Below are positions 36,114 to 45,700 of a stretch of DNA of 50,260 bases, piece by piece. How positions within the stretch are numbered: position 1 is the stretch's first letter; every line of letters begins with the position of its first letter. Both the position numbers and the translations under genes were made by a program. The notes under the pieces are model-generated. The model was not told the DNA's origin and searched no databases. It saw nothing but the letters and a program-made list of their open reading frames with translations. This stretch comes from Bacteroidota bacterium (GTDB lineage: Bacteria > Bacteroidota > Bacteroidia > B-17B0 > Aurantibacillaceae), in the NCBI GenBank assembly GCA_018267475.1, contig JAFDYI010000031.1, positions 1-50,260 on the forward strand. The letters run 5' to 3'.

Positions 36114-37109
36114 ATGATTAAAAAATCTACTTTAACGTTAGTCGCTATGGCGACCGCAGGCTGCATCACAGCACAAGTGCAACTACCTAATCCGGGTTTT
36201 GAAAACTTGGGAAACCCTAGTCCGGGCGTATCTTCTGAGCCTACTGGTTGGTACTCAAACAAATCAGGATCTAGCATTGCTAAATTAGGGCCACAAACTT
36301 GTTTTCAAGATGGAACGGCAAAACATTCGGGATCCTATTCGGTGCGCATAGAAACCGACTCTTATTTTGGCACAGCTGTAAACGGAAGCGCTACTACCGG
36401 TGTGGTAAACGCTCCTTCTATGACGGACAAATCGCAAGGATATATTGGTACCATTAACTATACTACCTCAAGCGACGATCGTCGTTATGCTTGTGCTGCA
36501 CGCCCAGACAGCTTAGTAGGTTGGTATCTATACACCGCAGGAGGCAGCTCTGAGCAAGCAAAAGTGCGCGTGATTTTACATACCGGAGACTACAACGACC
36601 CCGAAACCCCTGTAAGCAGCAACCACCCCGACTTATCAGCCAACAAAATAGGCGATGCTTTATTTGTATCGGCTGCTGGGGTTAACATAAGCAATTGGAC
36701 TCGTTTTAGCGTGCCTTTTAACTATGTAAGCTCCTCTACACCTGTGTATGCTATGGCCAATATGACCTCATCATACAATCAAATGACTACTACAACCGGC
36801 AGTAAATTATGGATTGATGATTTAGCTCTTATATACAATCCGACAGGCGCTGGCATTGAATCGTACAACAACCAAAACAACGCACATGTTTTTTATGCTA
36901 ATAAAAATTTAAACGTGTCGTTTAATAATAAAGCAGAAGCAACTTCTACTGTTATCGTGTACGATTTAACCGGTAAGGTATTGGTTTCTAAACAAGTAAA
37001 CGAAAATCAAAACAATGTAATAAGCCTATCTGATTTAACATCGGGTATGTATATGTATGTAATTTCTGGTACCTCATCTCAAAAAGCCGGAAAATTTATT
37101 GTTGAATAG
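36114..37109 (+). CDS. PCMD-like secreted protein with T9SS type A sorting domain
   Basis: This 331-residue protein starts at ATG 36114. A signal peptide ('MIKKSTLTLVAMATAGCITA') leads to a beta-sandwich region with 'PNPGFENLG', 'ARPDSLVGWYLY', 'VSSSTPVYAMANMT' and 'KLWIDDLALIY', which is the layout of the PCMD (putative carbohydrate metabolism domain) family. The C-terminal 75 residues form a type A sorting domain ('LTSGMYMYVISG'). It probably binds or acts on a glycan at the surface. A strong terminator follows and a TonB-dependent receptor comes next, a pairing that suggests nutrient capture. Confidence 0.75.
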   Translation: MIKKSTLTLVAMATAGCITAQVQLPNPGFENLGNPSPGVSSEPTGWYSNKSGSSIAKLGPQTCFQDGTAKHSGSYSVRIETDSYFGTAVNGSATTGVVNAPSMTDKSQGYIGTINYTTSSDDRRYACAARPDSLVGWYLYTAGGSSEQAKVRVILHTGDYNDPETPVSSNHPDLSANKIGDALFVSAAGVNISNWTRFSVPFNYVSSSTPVYAMANMTSSYNQMTTTTGSKLWIDDLALIYNPTGAGIESYNNQNNAHVFYANKNLNVSFNNKAEATSTVIVYDLTGKVLVSKQVNENQNNVISLSDLTSGMYMYVISGTSSQKAGKFIVE

Positions 37110-37128
37110 TTGATGATATTTAACCTAA

Positions 37129-37166
37129 AAAAATCCCGCCGAAGAAGTATCTTTGGCGGGATTTTT
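37129..37166 (+). terminator. Intrinsic terminator after the PCMD-like gene
   Basis: AAAAATCCCGCC (37129-37140) pairs perfectly with GGCGGGATTTTT (37155-37166), and the stem can be extended by GAAG/CTTT around a six-base loop. It begins 19 bases after the stop codon. A TATCTTTG box (37148-37155) lies within the loop and the second arm. Confidence 0.88.
37148..37155 (+). promoter_or_regulatory. -7 box (TATCTTTG) for the TonB-dependent receptor gene
   Basis: Exact TAnnTTTG, 23 bases before the ATG at 37179. It sits inside the preceding terminator hairpin, so terminator and promoter overlap. Confidence 0.45.
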
Positions 37167-37178
37167 ATTGTAAGAGAT

Positions 37179-39638
37179 ATGGAAAAATGGATACGTTTAT
37201 TTTTACCCATTCTTGTTATTTACACCCATGCGATGCAGGCGCAAAGCCCTACGGGTGTAGTAAAAGGAACGGTGTATGACTTTACTACTAAAGAGCAACT
37301 GCCCGGCGCCACCATACAAGTACTTAACAACCTGAGCAAAGGTACGGCAACGGATATAAACGGGCGCTATATGCTGGAGATGGATACAGGGTACAGCCGT
37401 TTGGTATGCAGCTTTGTAGGCTTAAAAACCTACACCTTTTCGGTGCATGTAGAAGAAGGCCGAGTTACCGAACAAGATGTTTATTTAAAATCAAATGCAA
37501 AATCGCTGGAAACAGTAGTGGTTTCCTCTGGTAAATTTGACCAACATATAGAAGATATTACGGTATCTATGGAGGTTTTAAAACCCAAACTTATTGCCAA
37601 CAAAAATACCACCAGTATTGAAACCGCCCTAGAGCAAGTACCCGGGTTAAGCATTATTGATAACGACCCGCAAATACGAGGCGGTAGCGGCTTTACTTTT
37701 GGCGTAGGCAGCCGTGTGCAAATTTTGCAAGATGGCATTCCGCTGCTGAGCGGCGATGCCGGAAGACCTGAGTGGAACTATGTACCCGTAGAAAACATAG
37801 AGCAAGTGGAAGTGATAAAAGGAGTTTCGTCGGTGCTATACGGCTCCTCAGCCCTTAACGGCGTTATCAATGTGCGTACCGCCTACCCTCGCAGCACACC
37901 CAAAACCATGATTACGGTTTCTTCGGGCGAATATAGTCTGCCACAAAGCCCGGTAAACCAAAAAGATTGGTGGTACAACAACAAAATTCCGGGCTTAGCA
38001 AACATCAATTTCTTTCACTCCAGAATTATTAAACAAAACCTTGATTTTGTGGTGGGTGGCAACTTCAACATGGATCAAGGCTACGTGCAAGCGCCTCCTC
38101 CCGCTATTTATTTACCATGGGATATAAAACGAGCGATGAATATCACCGCAAAAGATTCTATTCATACCTTTACCAATAGCGATATGCTAAAAGTACGAGG
38201 CCGGATTAATTTCAACTTACGATATCGTTCTAAAAAAATACAAGGTTTAAATTATGGCGTAAACGGAAACGGCATGTATAACAAAACCAATATGATAATG
38301 GCCTGGTTAGATGATTCAGCAAATATAAACAAGGGCTACCCCGGCGCTGTTTTTTTAGAAAGACAAGTTATGTTTAATGTAGATCCCTTCATAAAATACA
38401 GCACCCAAAGCGGTATTCACCATAGCTTAATTGGCCGCATTTTTCACACCGACAATCAAATAACAAACAATCAATCCAACAATGGCACCAACTATTTTTT
38501 TGAGTATCAGGTACAGCGTGCCTTTAAAAGTTTAGGGCTTACTGCCACAGGGGGCTTGGTAAGCAATATATCCACCTCCACTTCCAACATGTATGCTTCC
38601 AGTGGTACGCCTCATAACGTAATGCAAAACCGCTCAGCCTATATACAAGTTGATTACAAACTATGGCGCATTATTACCCTATCCGGAGGAATTAGGTACG
38701 AATACTTTAAGATGAATTCCGCACCGGGCAACTATGTACCCATTGCCAGAGGAGGCGTAAACGTACAATTATTAAAAGCTACTTACGCGCGCTTTTCAGC
38801 AGGACAGGGGTACCGGTTTCCTACTATTACCGAGCGCTTTATTACTACTCGGGCGGGTATGTTTGCTGTATTTCCCAATACGGCACTCATTCCGGAACAA
38901 AGCACCAGCTATGAGCTAGGCCTAAAACAAGGTTTTAAAATAGGAAGTTTTATGGGCTATATAGATGGGGCTGTTTTTAGTCAATCGTATAAAAACACGA
39001 TTGAATTTTTATTTGGTGAGTGGGATCCTTCTATTGCTATTGCAGGCTTTAAATTTATTAACACGGGCAACTCTACTGTAAACGGTATGGATTTTTCTAT
39101 TAGCGGCACCACCCCCGAAACTAATAAACGCTTTGGCGTTACCGCTTTGCTTGGTTACACTTATGTAAACCCGGTATCAACCACGCCCAGCTATACCTAT
39201 GCCCAATACGTACCCATAGCCGGAAACCCAAACAATCCGGAACAACTAAGTTACAACAGCACCAGCTACAACCCCACCGGCAATATTATGAAATACCGTT
39301 TTCAACATCTTGTAAAAGCCGATGTGGAATTTAAAATTTATCGTTTTAGCTGGGGGATAAGCTACCGCTATTACAGTAAAATGGCCAATGTAGATAAAGC
39401 TCTAGGCGACTTAGAAACACTGACCAACAATCCTTTTTTCTATCCTATAAAATCTATTGGTTTTTGGAACAGTCATAAAGGCTTTAATATCTTTGATACC
39501 CGCCTAAGCTATCGTGTAAACTCAAGACAAAAAGTATCTCTCGTTTGCAGCAATGTGTTTAATGTAACGTATATGCTGCGCCCCATGAAGCTAGAGCCCC
39601 CTCGCACTACTATGATTCAGTATGTATATGAGTTTTAA
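37179..39638 (+). CDS. TonB-dependent outer-membrane receptor
   Basis: This 819-residue receptor has a signal peptide and a carboxypeptidase-regulatory-like domain (about 28-115: 'GVVKGTVYDFTTKEQLPGA'). A plug domain follows ('SIETALEQVPGLSIIDNDPQ', 'VEVIKGVSSVLYGSSALNG'). A 22-strand barrel ends in 'YEF'. It should import a siderophore, vitamin or sugar with TonB-ExbBD energy; the ligand is unknown, and no SusD partner is adjacent. The open frame reaches back to 37110 but that part is the terminator, so ATG 37179 is the likely start. Confidence 0.92.
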   Translation: MEKWIRLFLPILVIYTHAMQAQSPTGVVKGTVYDFTTKEQLPGATIQVLNNLSKGTATDINGRYMLEMDTGYSRLVCSFVGLKTYTFSVHVEEGRVTEQDVYLKSNAKSLETVVVSSGKFDQHIEDITVSMEVLKPKLIANKNTTSIETALEQVPGLSIIDNDPQIRGGSGFTFGVGSRVQILQDGIPLLSGDAGRPEWNYVPVENIEQVEVIKGVSSVLYGSSALNGVINVRTAYPRSTPKTMITVSSGEYSLPQSPVNQKDWWYNNKIPGLANINFFHSRIIKQNLDFVVGGNFNMDQGYVQAPPPAIYLPWDIKRAMNITAKDSIHTFTNSDMLKVRGRINFNLRYRSKKIQGLNYGVNGNGMYNKTNMIMAWLDDSANINKGYPGAVFLERQVMFNVDPFIKYSTQSGIHHSLIGRIFHTDNQITNNQSNNGTNYFFEYQVQRAFKSLGLTATGGLVSNISTSTSNMYASSGTPHNVMQNRSAYIQVDYKLWRIITLSGGIRYEYFKMNSAPGNYVPIARGGVNVQLLKATYARFSAGQGYRFPTITERFITTRAGMFAVFPNTALIPEQSTSYELGLKQGFKIGSFMGYIDGAVFSQSYKNTIEFLFGEWDPSIAIAGFKFINTGNSTVNGMDFSISGTTPETNKRFGVTALLGYTYVNPVSTTPSYTYAQYVPIAGNPNNPEQLSYNSTSYNPTGNIMKYRFQHLVKADVEFKIYRFSWGISYRYYSKMANVDKALGDLETLTNNPFFYPIKSIGFWNSHKGFNIFDTRLSYRVNSRQKVSLVCSNVFNVTYMLRPMKLEPPRTTMIQYVYEF

Positions 39639-40000
39639 AAAAAATCGCCTTAATACAACTACACTCGCTTCGCCTTGAAATGGATTTATAATCCTACAAG
39701 TATTTCTAAAAACAGGAACAGCTATTTTTTTTATTAAAAAATATTTTATATGTTTGACATTGAGCTTTGATCGTTTCTCACTATTTTTTGCTCAATTATG
39801 ACATTATGAATGAATTAAAAAAGATACGTCGCAATATAAAACAACAGATAAGAGAGCCTCCATTATCCTCTTCCTTAAACATTATTTACAAAAAATAAAA
39901 CCTTTTATATCTAAACAAATGGAAGCTAGCAACCATTTCAAAAAACAGGGCGACACCGAAAAGCCAAACGAGTAGGGAAAATAAAAATAAAAATAAAAAA
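39639..40000. other. 362-bp intergenic region, A/T-rich
   Basis: No convincing gene is seen. An exact TATGTTTG -7 box (39749-39756) is present about 245 bases ahead of the TM2 gene. A 30-codon ATG frame (39806-39898) has a basic N-terminus but no recognisable motif and is not called. Just before the TM2 gene is a simple A/T repeat ('aaaataaaaataaaaata'). Confidence 0.6.
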
Positions 40001-40339
40001 ATGGACGCACAAAAAGTCGATATGTTTATAATGTCAAACAGTAAATTCTTTGAAAGTCATCAAATGAATATGATTAGAGAACGGTTACTTGTCCTTGATG
40101 ACTCAAAATGGGCAACGTTATCAGTAGTTCAGTTTAAAGATCCAACTACAACCCTTATCGTTTCGATTTTAGCAGGTGGTTTAGGTATAGATCGCTTTAT
40201 GATTGGCGATACAGGACTTGGAATTGGTAAACTTTTAACTTGTGGCGGCGCAGGTGTTTGGACAATTATTGATTGGTTTATGATTCAAAAAGCTACAAGA
40301 GAAAAAAATATGCAAAAAATTCAACAATTTTTGTACTAA
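40001..40339 (+). CDS. TM2 domain-containing membrane protein
   Basis: This 112-residue protein has a short N-terminal cytoplasmic part. Residues about 48-95 form the TM2 domain: two hydrophobic helices with the signature 'GIDRFMIGDTGLGIGKLLTC' in between, then 'WTIIDWFMI'. TM2 proteins occur in bacteria and animals, often with unknown function. The stop TAA shares one base with the next ATG (TAATG), so the following gene is translationally coupled. The base composition of this operon looks more A/T-rich than its neighbours. Confidence 0.88.
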   Translation: MDAQKVDMFIMSNSKFFESHQMNMIRERLLVLDDSKWATLSVVQFKDPTTTLIVSILAGGLGIDRFMIGDTGLGIGKLLTCGGAGVWTIIDWFMIQKATREKNMQKIQQFLY

Positions 40340-40755
40340 TGACACTCAACAGGAACAAGCTGTATTTAATATTATTTATGGCCTGTTTAGCGGGGTATAT
40401 TTGGCTTTACTTTAGTATAACAAAAAACTTGACTGAAAACAACTCAGTAGAAGTTTGTTTGATAAAGCATGTAACAAATATACCTTGCCCCTCCTGTGGC
40501 TCAACCCGGTCAATAGTTTCTCTTTCAAAAGGTGACTTTATTGGCGCGCTTGTTTTAAACCCAATGGGTTATTTAATTGCACTTATCATGCTGATTAGCC
40601 CCATTTGGATTGTTTCTGATGTTATAGCAGGAAGTAATACCTTATTTAGCTCTTATCAAAAACTAGAAGCTTACCTAAAAAAACCAAAGTATGCAATCCC
40701 TTTAGCTCTGCTTATTATTGCTAATTGGGCTTGGAATATCTTTAAAGGATTATGA
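40339..40755 (+). CDS. DUF2752 domain-containing membrane protein
   Basis: This 138-residue protein starts at ATG 40339, overlapping the TM2 stop. It has about three membrane helices and the DUF2752 signature CPSCGSTRS (Cys50, Cys53), which lies between helix 1 and helix 2 and looks like a metal or redox site. The function of the family is unknown. TM2 and DUF2752 proteins are often neighbours in Bacteroidota (from memory), so the link here is likely meaningful. Its stop overlaps the next ATG by four bases. Confidence 0.87.
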   Translation: MTLNRNKLYLILFMACLAGYIWLYFSITKNLTENNSVEVCLIKHVTNIPCPSCGSTRSIVSLSKGDFIGALVLNPMGYLIALIMLISPIWIVSDVIAGSNTLFSSYQKLEAYLKKPKYAIPLALLIIANWAWNIFKGL

Positions 40756-41180
40756 TACACATAAAAAAAATTAACTACGAACCCAGTGAACATGAAACTG
40801 AAACAGCGTCAAGCAGTTATTTGATGTCTTTAATTGCCATTATAGTAGGCCTTCCCTTGCCCATCATAAATTTAATAGCAACACTCATGTTTTACTTAGG
40901 CAATAGAAACACCACATACTTTGTTCGCTGGCATTGCACCCAGGCATTATTATCGCAACTGTCCCTGCTTTTTATAAACAGTTTTGGATTTTGGTGGACC
41001 ATTTCCATAATTTTTACCGAAGAAATTATTACAAATAAATATATTGCGTATATAATTGCAGTACTAATTTTCAATTTGACAGAATTTATTGCAACTATCT
41101 ATACAGCCATACAGACAAGGAAGGGAATTCATATAGAGTGGTGGTTTTATGGCTCAATAACAAATTTTATTTGCAAATAA
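40752..41180 (+). CDS. Small integral membrane protein, DUF4870/Tic20-like
   Basis: This 142-residue protein has a polar N-terminal tail with several acidic residues, then three or four hydrophobic helices. The stretch 'TYFVRWHCTQALLSQ' resembles the 'R-x-H-x-x-Q-A-L/I' region of DUF4870/Tic20-like small membrane proteins. The match is moderate, and no function is known. Start overlaps the DUF2752 stop by four bases. The M48 peptidase gene follows five bases later. Confidence 0.62.
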   Translation: MIHIKKINYEPSEHETETASSSYLMSLIAIIVGLPLPIINLIATLMFYLGNRNTTYFVRWHCTQALLSQLSLLFINSFGFWWTISIIFTEEIITNKYIAYIIAVLIFNLTEFIATIYTAIQTRKGIHIEWWFYGSITNFICK

Positions 41181-41185
41181 ACATC

Positions 41186-41983
41186 ATGAAAAAGATTCTC
41201 ATTCAAGGAATAGTAACAGTTTTCCTTTTTTTTGGAACATGGTTTATATCAGCACAAATTGATTGGATAAAAATTTTTAAAATTCAACAAATGACTGACA
41301 AAACAGAGCAAAAATTAGGAGAACTCTTTTGGGAAGTTTTAAAAAAAAATGAAAAGGAGAACAAAAATACCTGCGCAGTAACTTCAATTGATAGTATTGT
41401 AACAAATATATGTAAAGCAAACAAAATAGATAGGATGAAAATAAAAATTCATATACTTACTAAAGATGATGTCAATGCTTTTGCATTACCAAACGGACAT
41501 CTAATTATTTATAGTGGGCTTATATTAAACTCTGATAGTCAAGAAGCATTGACTGGCGTTATTTGCCATGAAATTGCACACATTGAGCTTAATCACGTAA
41601 TGAAAAAACTAGTAAAAGAAATAGGGCTTTCGGTTTTAATATCCATGACAACGAGCAATGGCGGAGGAGAAGTTGTAAAAAAAGCTGCAAAAATACTTTC
41701 TTCATCAGCATTTGACCGAAGTTTAGAAAAAGAAGCAGATATAAAAGCGGTTAATTATCTAATAAAAGCGAGAGTAAATCCAGAACCTTTTGCAGATTTT
41801 TTGTATAAACTTTCTGATAAAGAGTATGAATCAACAAAGTATGTAACGTGGATTAGCACACATCCAAATTCAAAAGAGCGAGCTGAATATATTATTGAAT
41901 ATAGTAAAGGAAAAATTACAGAATACAAATCTATTTTGTCCCTCAAAACATGGAACAGTCTGAAAGAAAAATTGAAAGACTAA
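41186..41983 (+). CDS. M48-family zinc metallopeptidase
   Basis: This 265-residue protein starts at ATG 41186. It has a hydrophobic N-terminus (about residues 4-24) that is either a signal peptide or a membrane anchor, then a M48 peptidase domain. Zinc ligands are His128 and His132 in HEIAH and Glu183 in 'EKEADIKAVNYL'. It is closest to BepA/LoiP/Oma1-like M48B/C enzymes that act on misfolded envelope proteins. Being last in the operon with three small membrane proteins, it may process or control them; this is inferred from order only. Confidence 0.86.
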   Translation: MKKILIQGIVTVFLFFGTWFISAQIDWIKIFKIQQMTDKTEQKLGELFWEVLKKNEKENKNTCAVTSIDSIVTNICKANKIDRMKIKIHILTKDDVNAFALPNGHLIIYSGLILNSDSQEALTGVICHEIAHIELNHVMKKLVKEIGLSVLISMTTSNGGGEVVKKAAKILSSSAFDRSLEKEADIKAVNYLIKARVNPEPFADFLYKLSDKEYESTKYVTWISTHPNSKERAEYIIEYSKGKITEYKSILSLKTWNSLKEKLKD

Positions 41984-42081
41984 AACACAAACCCATTACG
42001 AACAAGAAAAAAGAAAAACCAACTGCTTTATTTCACCCCAACGCAGTACCTCGCAACTCAAAACCTCAGCGGTTGCGCTTA

Positions 42082-42624
42082 CTAGTAATTTAAGGTGCCG
42101 CTTAAGGTATAAGTAGTACCACAGCTAATACCGCTAAAAGTACAGGTATTAGGAGATCCTGCGGTAACAGATACAGAACCCGTTGAAGCAGGATAGCTGT
42201 TTAGGCTGGCATCGAAATAGGTAAAAGTGCAATTACCGGTAGAAGGTCCGCTGGCTACAATAGCATAACTACCCGAAGCGGGGGCTGATGAACCCGAAAA
42301 AGTTATTTTCACAATATCACCGGCAGAGGCCGTTCCTTTTAAAATAAAATTACTTCCTGACGCCGCCCCATTATCAGTAGTTGATTCTGAAGTTCCGTTC
42401 ACACTCATGCTGCCCGTTGGATTGACTGGCGTAGTATTAGTAGGCGTGCTGGTAGTAGCGCCACTGGTAGTACCTGCTGTATGATTAGGGTCGGGGTTTC
42501 CGCCTGTGCCCGCCTGGCTAGCGTAAGTTACATGCGTAATGCTGTTATCGTCTTTACTGCAAGAAAAAATAACAGCGCAGCAAACAGCCGCAACCGAACA
42601 AATAGTAAATACCGTTTTTTTCAT
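42082..42624 (-). CDS. Ser/Thr/Gly-rich lipoprotein
   Basis: This 180-residue protein has a lipoprotein signal with the lipobox 'VIFSC' (Cys at about 22). A low-complexity stretch of Thr, Gly, Asn, Pro and Ser follows to about residue 75, probably a flexible linker, and then a beta-rich domain with two cysteines in 'TGNCTF' and 'SGISCGTTYTLSG'. I do not recognise the domain. Surface display is likely but not shown. An exact -7 box lies 29 bases upstream. Confidence 0.65.
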   Translation of the reverse strand: MKKTVFTICSVAAVCCAVIFSCSKDDNSITHVTYASQAGTGGNPDPNHTAGTTSGATTSTPTNTTPVNPTGSMSVNGTSESTTDNGAASGSNFILKGTASAGDIVKITFSGSSAPASGSYAIVASGPSTGNCTFTYFDASLNSYPASTGSVSVTAGSPNTCTFSGISCGTTYTLSGTLNY

Positions 42625-42653
42625 TCTATATTTTAATTAAAGGTTTGGTGTTA

Positions 42654-42661
42654 CAAAACTA
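42654..42661 (-). promoter_or_regulatory. -7 box (TAGTTTTG) for the Ser/Thr-rich lipoprotein
   Basis: Exact TAnnTTTG on the minus strand, 29 bases ahead of the ATG at 42624. Confidence 0.5.
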
Positions 42662-42767
42662 ACCGCAAGGTACAACATTTTTTTATATCTCGCAAAAAAT
42701 TAACTTTTTAAACAGAATTCAACCTTTCTTTGTTCTACCTCCATAACCTTTAATAAACAAGAGAGCC

Positions 42768-45700
42768 TTAACGTACCAATGTTACAGTGCCATTCAGTTC
42801 ATGACGTTGCAGCAGTACATCTTCAAACCCTACCTTCCACACATACACATCGCCCATACAGGCCTTTCCTTTATAGGTACCATCCCAACCCGTTTCTAAA
42901 TCTTCGGCATGAAAAAGGTGCAAGCCCCACCTGTCAAATATATCTAAAGTAAAAGTGCCGCTCATAATACCAATGCCCGTTCCTTTAAAAAATTCGTTTT
43001 TTCCATCGTTGTTGGGCGTAAAGGCATTGGGTATATAAAAAGTAACCGCATTGTTTACGGTAATTATTTCCGAAATAGAATCACGGCAACCATAGCTGTT
43101 TTGTATCCATTCGGTAACCGTGTATTCACCCGGATTGGGATTTTGATATAAATGCCACGGGTTTTGTAAAACAGAGGAATTAAGCGTGTCGTTTTCTACA
43201 AACATATCGCCAAAATTCCAACGCCAGGGCACGTTCAAGCTATCACCCGCTACCCCAATAGATTGGTCTAAAAACTGTACCTGCTGCGTGATGACATCTA
43301 CATTTTTTGGGGTATAGGTAAAATTAGCTTTGGGCCTTGGATATACTTGTATGTAATTATTTTTGCTTACCGTAGTAACGCAGCCATTATTAGCGGTAAC
43401 ACTAAGACCTATAGTGTAGTAACTGCTTTGTGTGTGTGAGGCGTTGTTGTATATCATTTGTGGCTGGGTATTGTTTGAATAAGTGATGGCGGCCCCGTTA
43501 CCAAAATTCCAATTCCATAAAACCACCGGAGGGGCCACCGAAACGGTGTCGTAAAAACTTACCAACAAAGGAGGGCAACCCGAAAGAGGCACGCCGCTTA
43601 AACTTACTGTAGGACTGGGTTGAACCACTACGGTTTCGGTAGTGTCGTGTTTGCACCCCACACTGGATACTACTTGCAAGTTTACGGTATAAGTTCCTGC
43701 AGGAGTAAGTAAATATGCGGGGGCCGGCGAGGTAGAGGTACCGGTACCAAAATTCCAATTCCATTGGGAAATAGTACCGCTGTTGGCTATTGATTGGTCT
43801 ATAAAATTAGTAGGGTTGCCGCTGCAAGCATTAGTGTAGGTAAACATAGCTTTAGGGTTGGGATTTATAGTAATAGAAAAAGTAGTGTTAGGCCCTACGC
43901 AACCGTTGTATGTATCGCTTACGGTAATAACATTGCTCATAGCCGTTGGCACATGACCTATCGCATAAAACGAAGGGACAGCAGTGGTGCCGCTTGTAGT
44001 AGAAAGCCCTATGAAAGGAGTGATATTGGCCGTCCACGTGGTATTAGCGCTTGCCGCCGTCGGTATAGTAGAAAACGTAATGATAGGCACGGTATCTTTC
44101 GGGCAGTAATTTAAATTGGGTTGTACCACTATAGGGGTTGGCTTAATCAAAATAGGATAGGTAGCCGGTGGCCCCGTGCAACCATTGTATATAGGGGTAA
44201 TAGTAATAGTAGCTGCCATGTTGGTACCCGTCGTATTGATGCCCGCTGTAAATGTGGGAGGCGCGCCCACCCCTGAAGTACCCAAACCAATAGCCGCGTT
44301 GTTATTGGCCCAATAAAAATTAACGTTAGTGGCCGGAGTAGTAGTAAGTGTTGGCTGCGGCACGGTATCTTTCCAACAAAATGTAAAAGGAAACAAAGTA
44401 GCCACCACGCTGGGTATGGGCTTTACTTGTACGGTATAACTTTGTGTGGTAGCGCAACCGGCATCAGAGGTTACCGTTAGTGTAGGCGTGTAAACTCCTG
44501 CCTGTGGATAGGTATAACTTGGATTTTTTGTAGAAGAGGTATCGTGCGATGAGGTTGCATCTCCAAAATTCCAACTATATAATACATTAGTAGCAGGCGA
44601 TGAACTGTTACTGAACTGAGAGGGAGTGCCTAAACAGGCAGGGGGCGCTGAAAAAAGTACGACCGGGTACGGCTCTATTATTGCAATACCCGACTGAACA
44701 TTTTTACAGCCAAAAGAATTAGTGGCCGCCAACGATACATTAAAAGTACCCACATTAGCGTATGTATGCGTTGGATTTAATGTATTAGAACTGCCTGAGC
44801 CATCGCCAAAATTCCAAGTGTAGGTGGTGGCAGTACTGGTATTGGTAAAGGAAGTTACATTTCCTATACAAACAGGCGCAGCCGTAAAGCTGATAGCAGG
44901 CAAGGGGTTTACCACTACGTTGGCAGTATAGGTAGCAGAGCAGCCTACCGAGCTGCTGATGCTATACGTTACCGGAAAGGTGCCTGCGGTAGTGTATGTG
45001 TGCGAAGGGTTGCTTGCCGTAGAGCTAGTGCCATCTCCGAAATGCCAACTAAAAGAAGACAAAGTGCCTTGGTTGCTAAGTAAAACCGACTGGTCGGTAA
45101 ATTGGGTAGCCTGATGCAAGCAAGGCTGTGTGGCGGTAAACGAAGCCACCGGGGACACAGAGGAACCTATAACCGTATCACTAAGCACTAAGGTGCAACC
45201 CACCTGACCGGCGTTAGAAAAAGTAACCATAGTTACAGAATACGTGCCGGGTGCATTTACAGTAGCTGTTTGGGCAGTAGCCCCCGACACAATACCAGGG
45301 CCAGACCAGTTATAGCTGGCTAAACCCACCGGTGCCGTCATGGTAGTGTTGCCGCCTATGCAGGGCTGTGGCTGGTGCGTAATAAGCTGAAGAGGGGCGC
45401 AATCAACGGTAAGGTAGGCGTAACCGAAGTGCCCGCCCTTACTGCAATCGCTGCTTTCAAAAGTAATGGTTACATTTTGCCCCACATAACTGTTAAGCGG
45501 TATAAAAATAGGGGTCCAGTTTTTGTAATAAAACAAATAATTTCCGGTAGGATCTATCACGTGCTGAAAGCCTCCTACGTTAATAGCTTGATCTACGTTT
45601 ACATCGTAGCTGGCACAATTTATCAGGTTGCCGCTTTGGTCATACATACGGATTCTAAAATAGGGTTGATCAACAGCGGTATGCCCTGCGGTAGCAGCTT

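Noticed and set aside
39806-39898. 30-codon reading frame in the gap before the TM2 gene
   Set aside because: No motif, no promoter at a sensible distance and low-complexity residues; it could be chance in A/T-rich DNA.
39984-40000. Short direct repeats of AAATA as a possible CRISPR or iteron array
   Set aside because: Only a simple A/T tract with no spacers or conserved longer unit.
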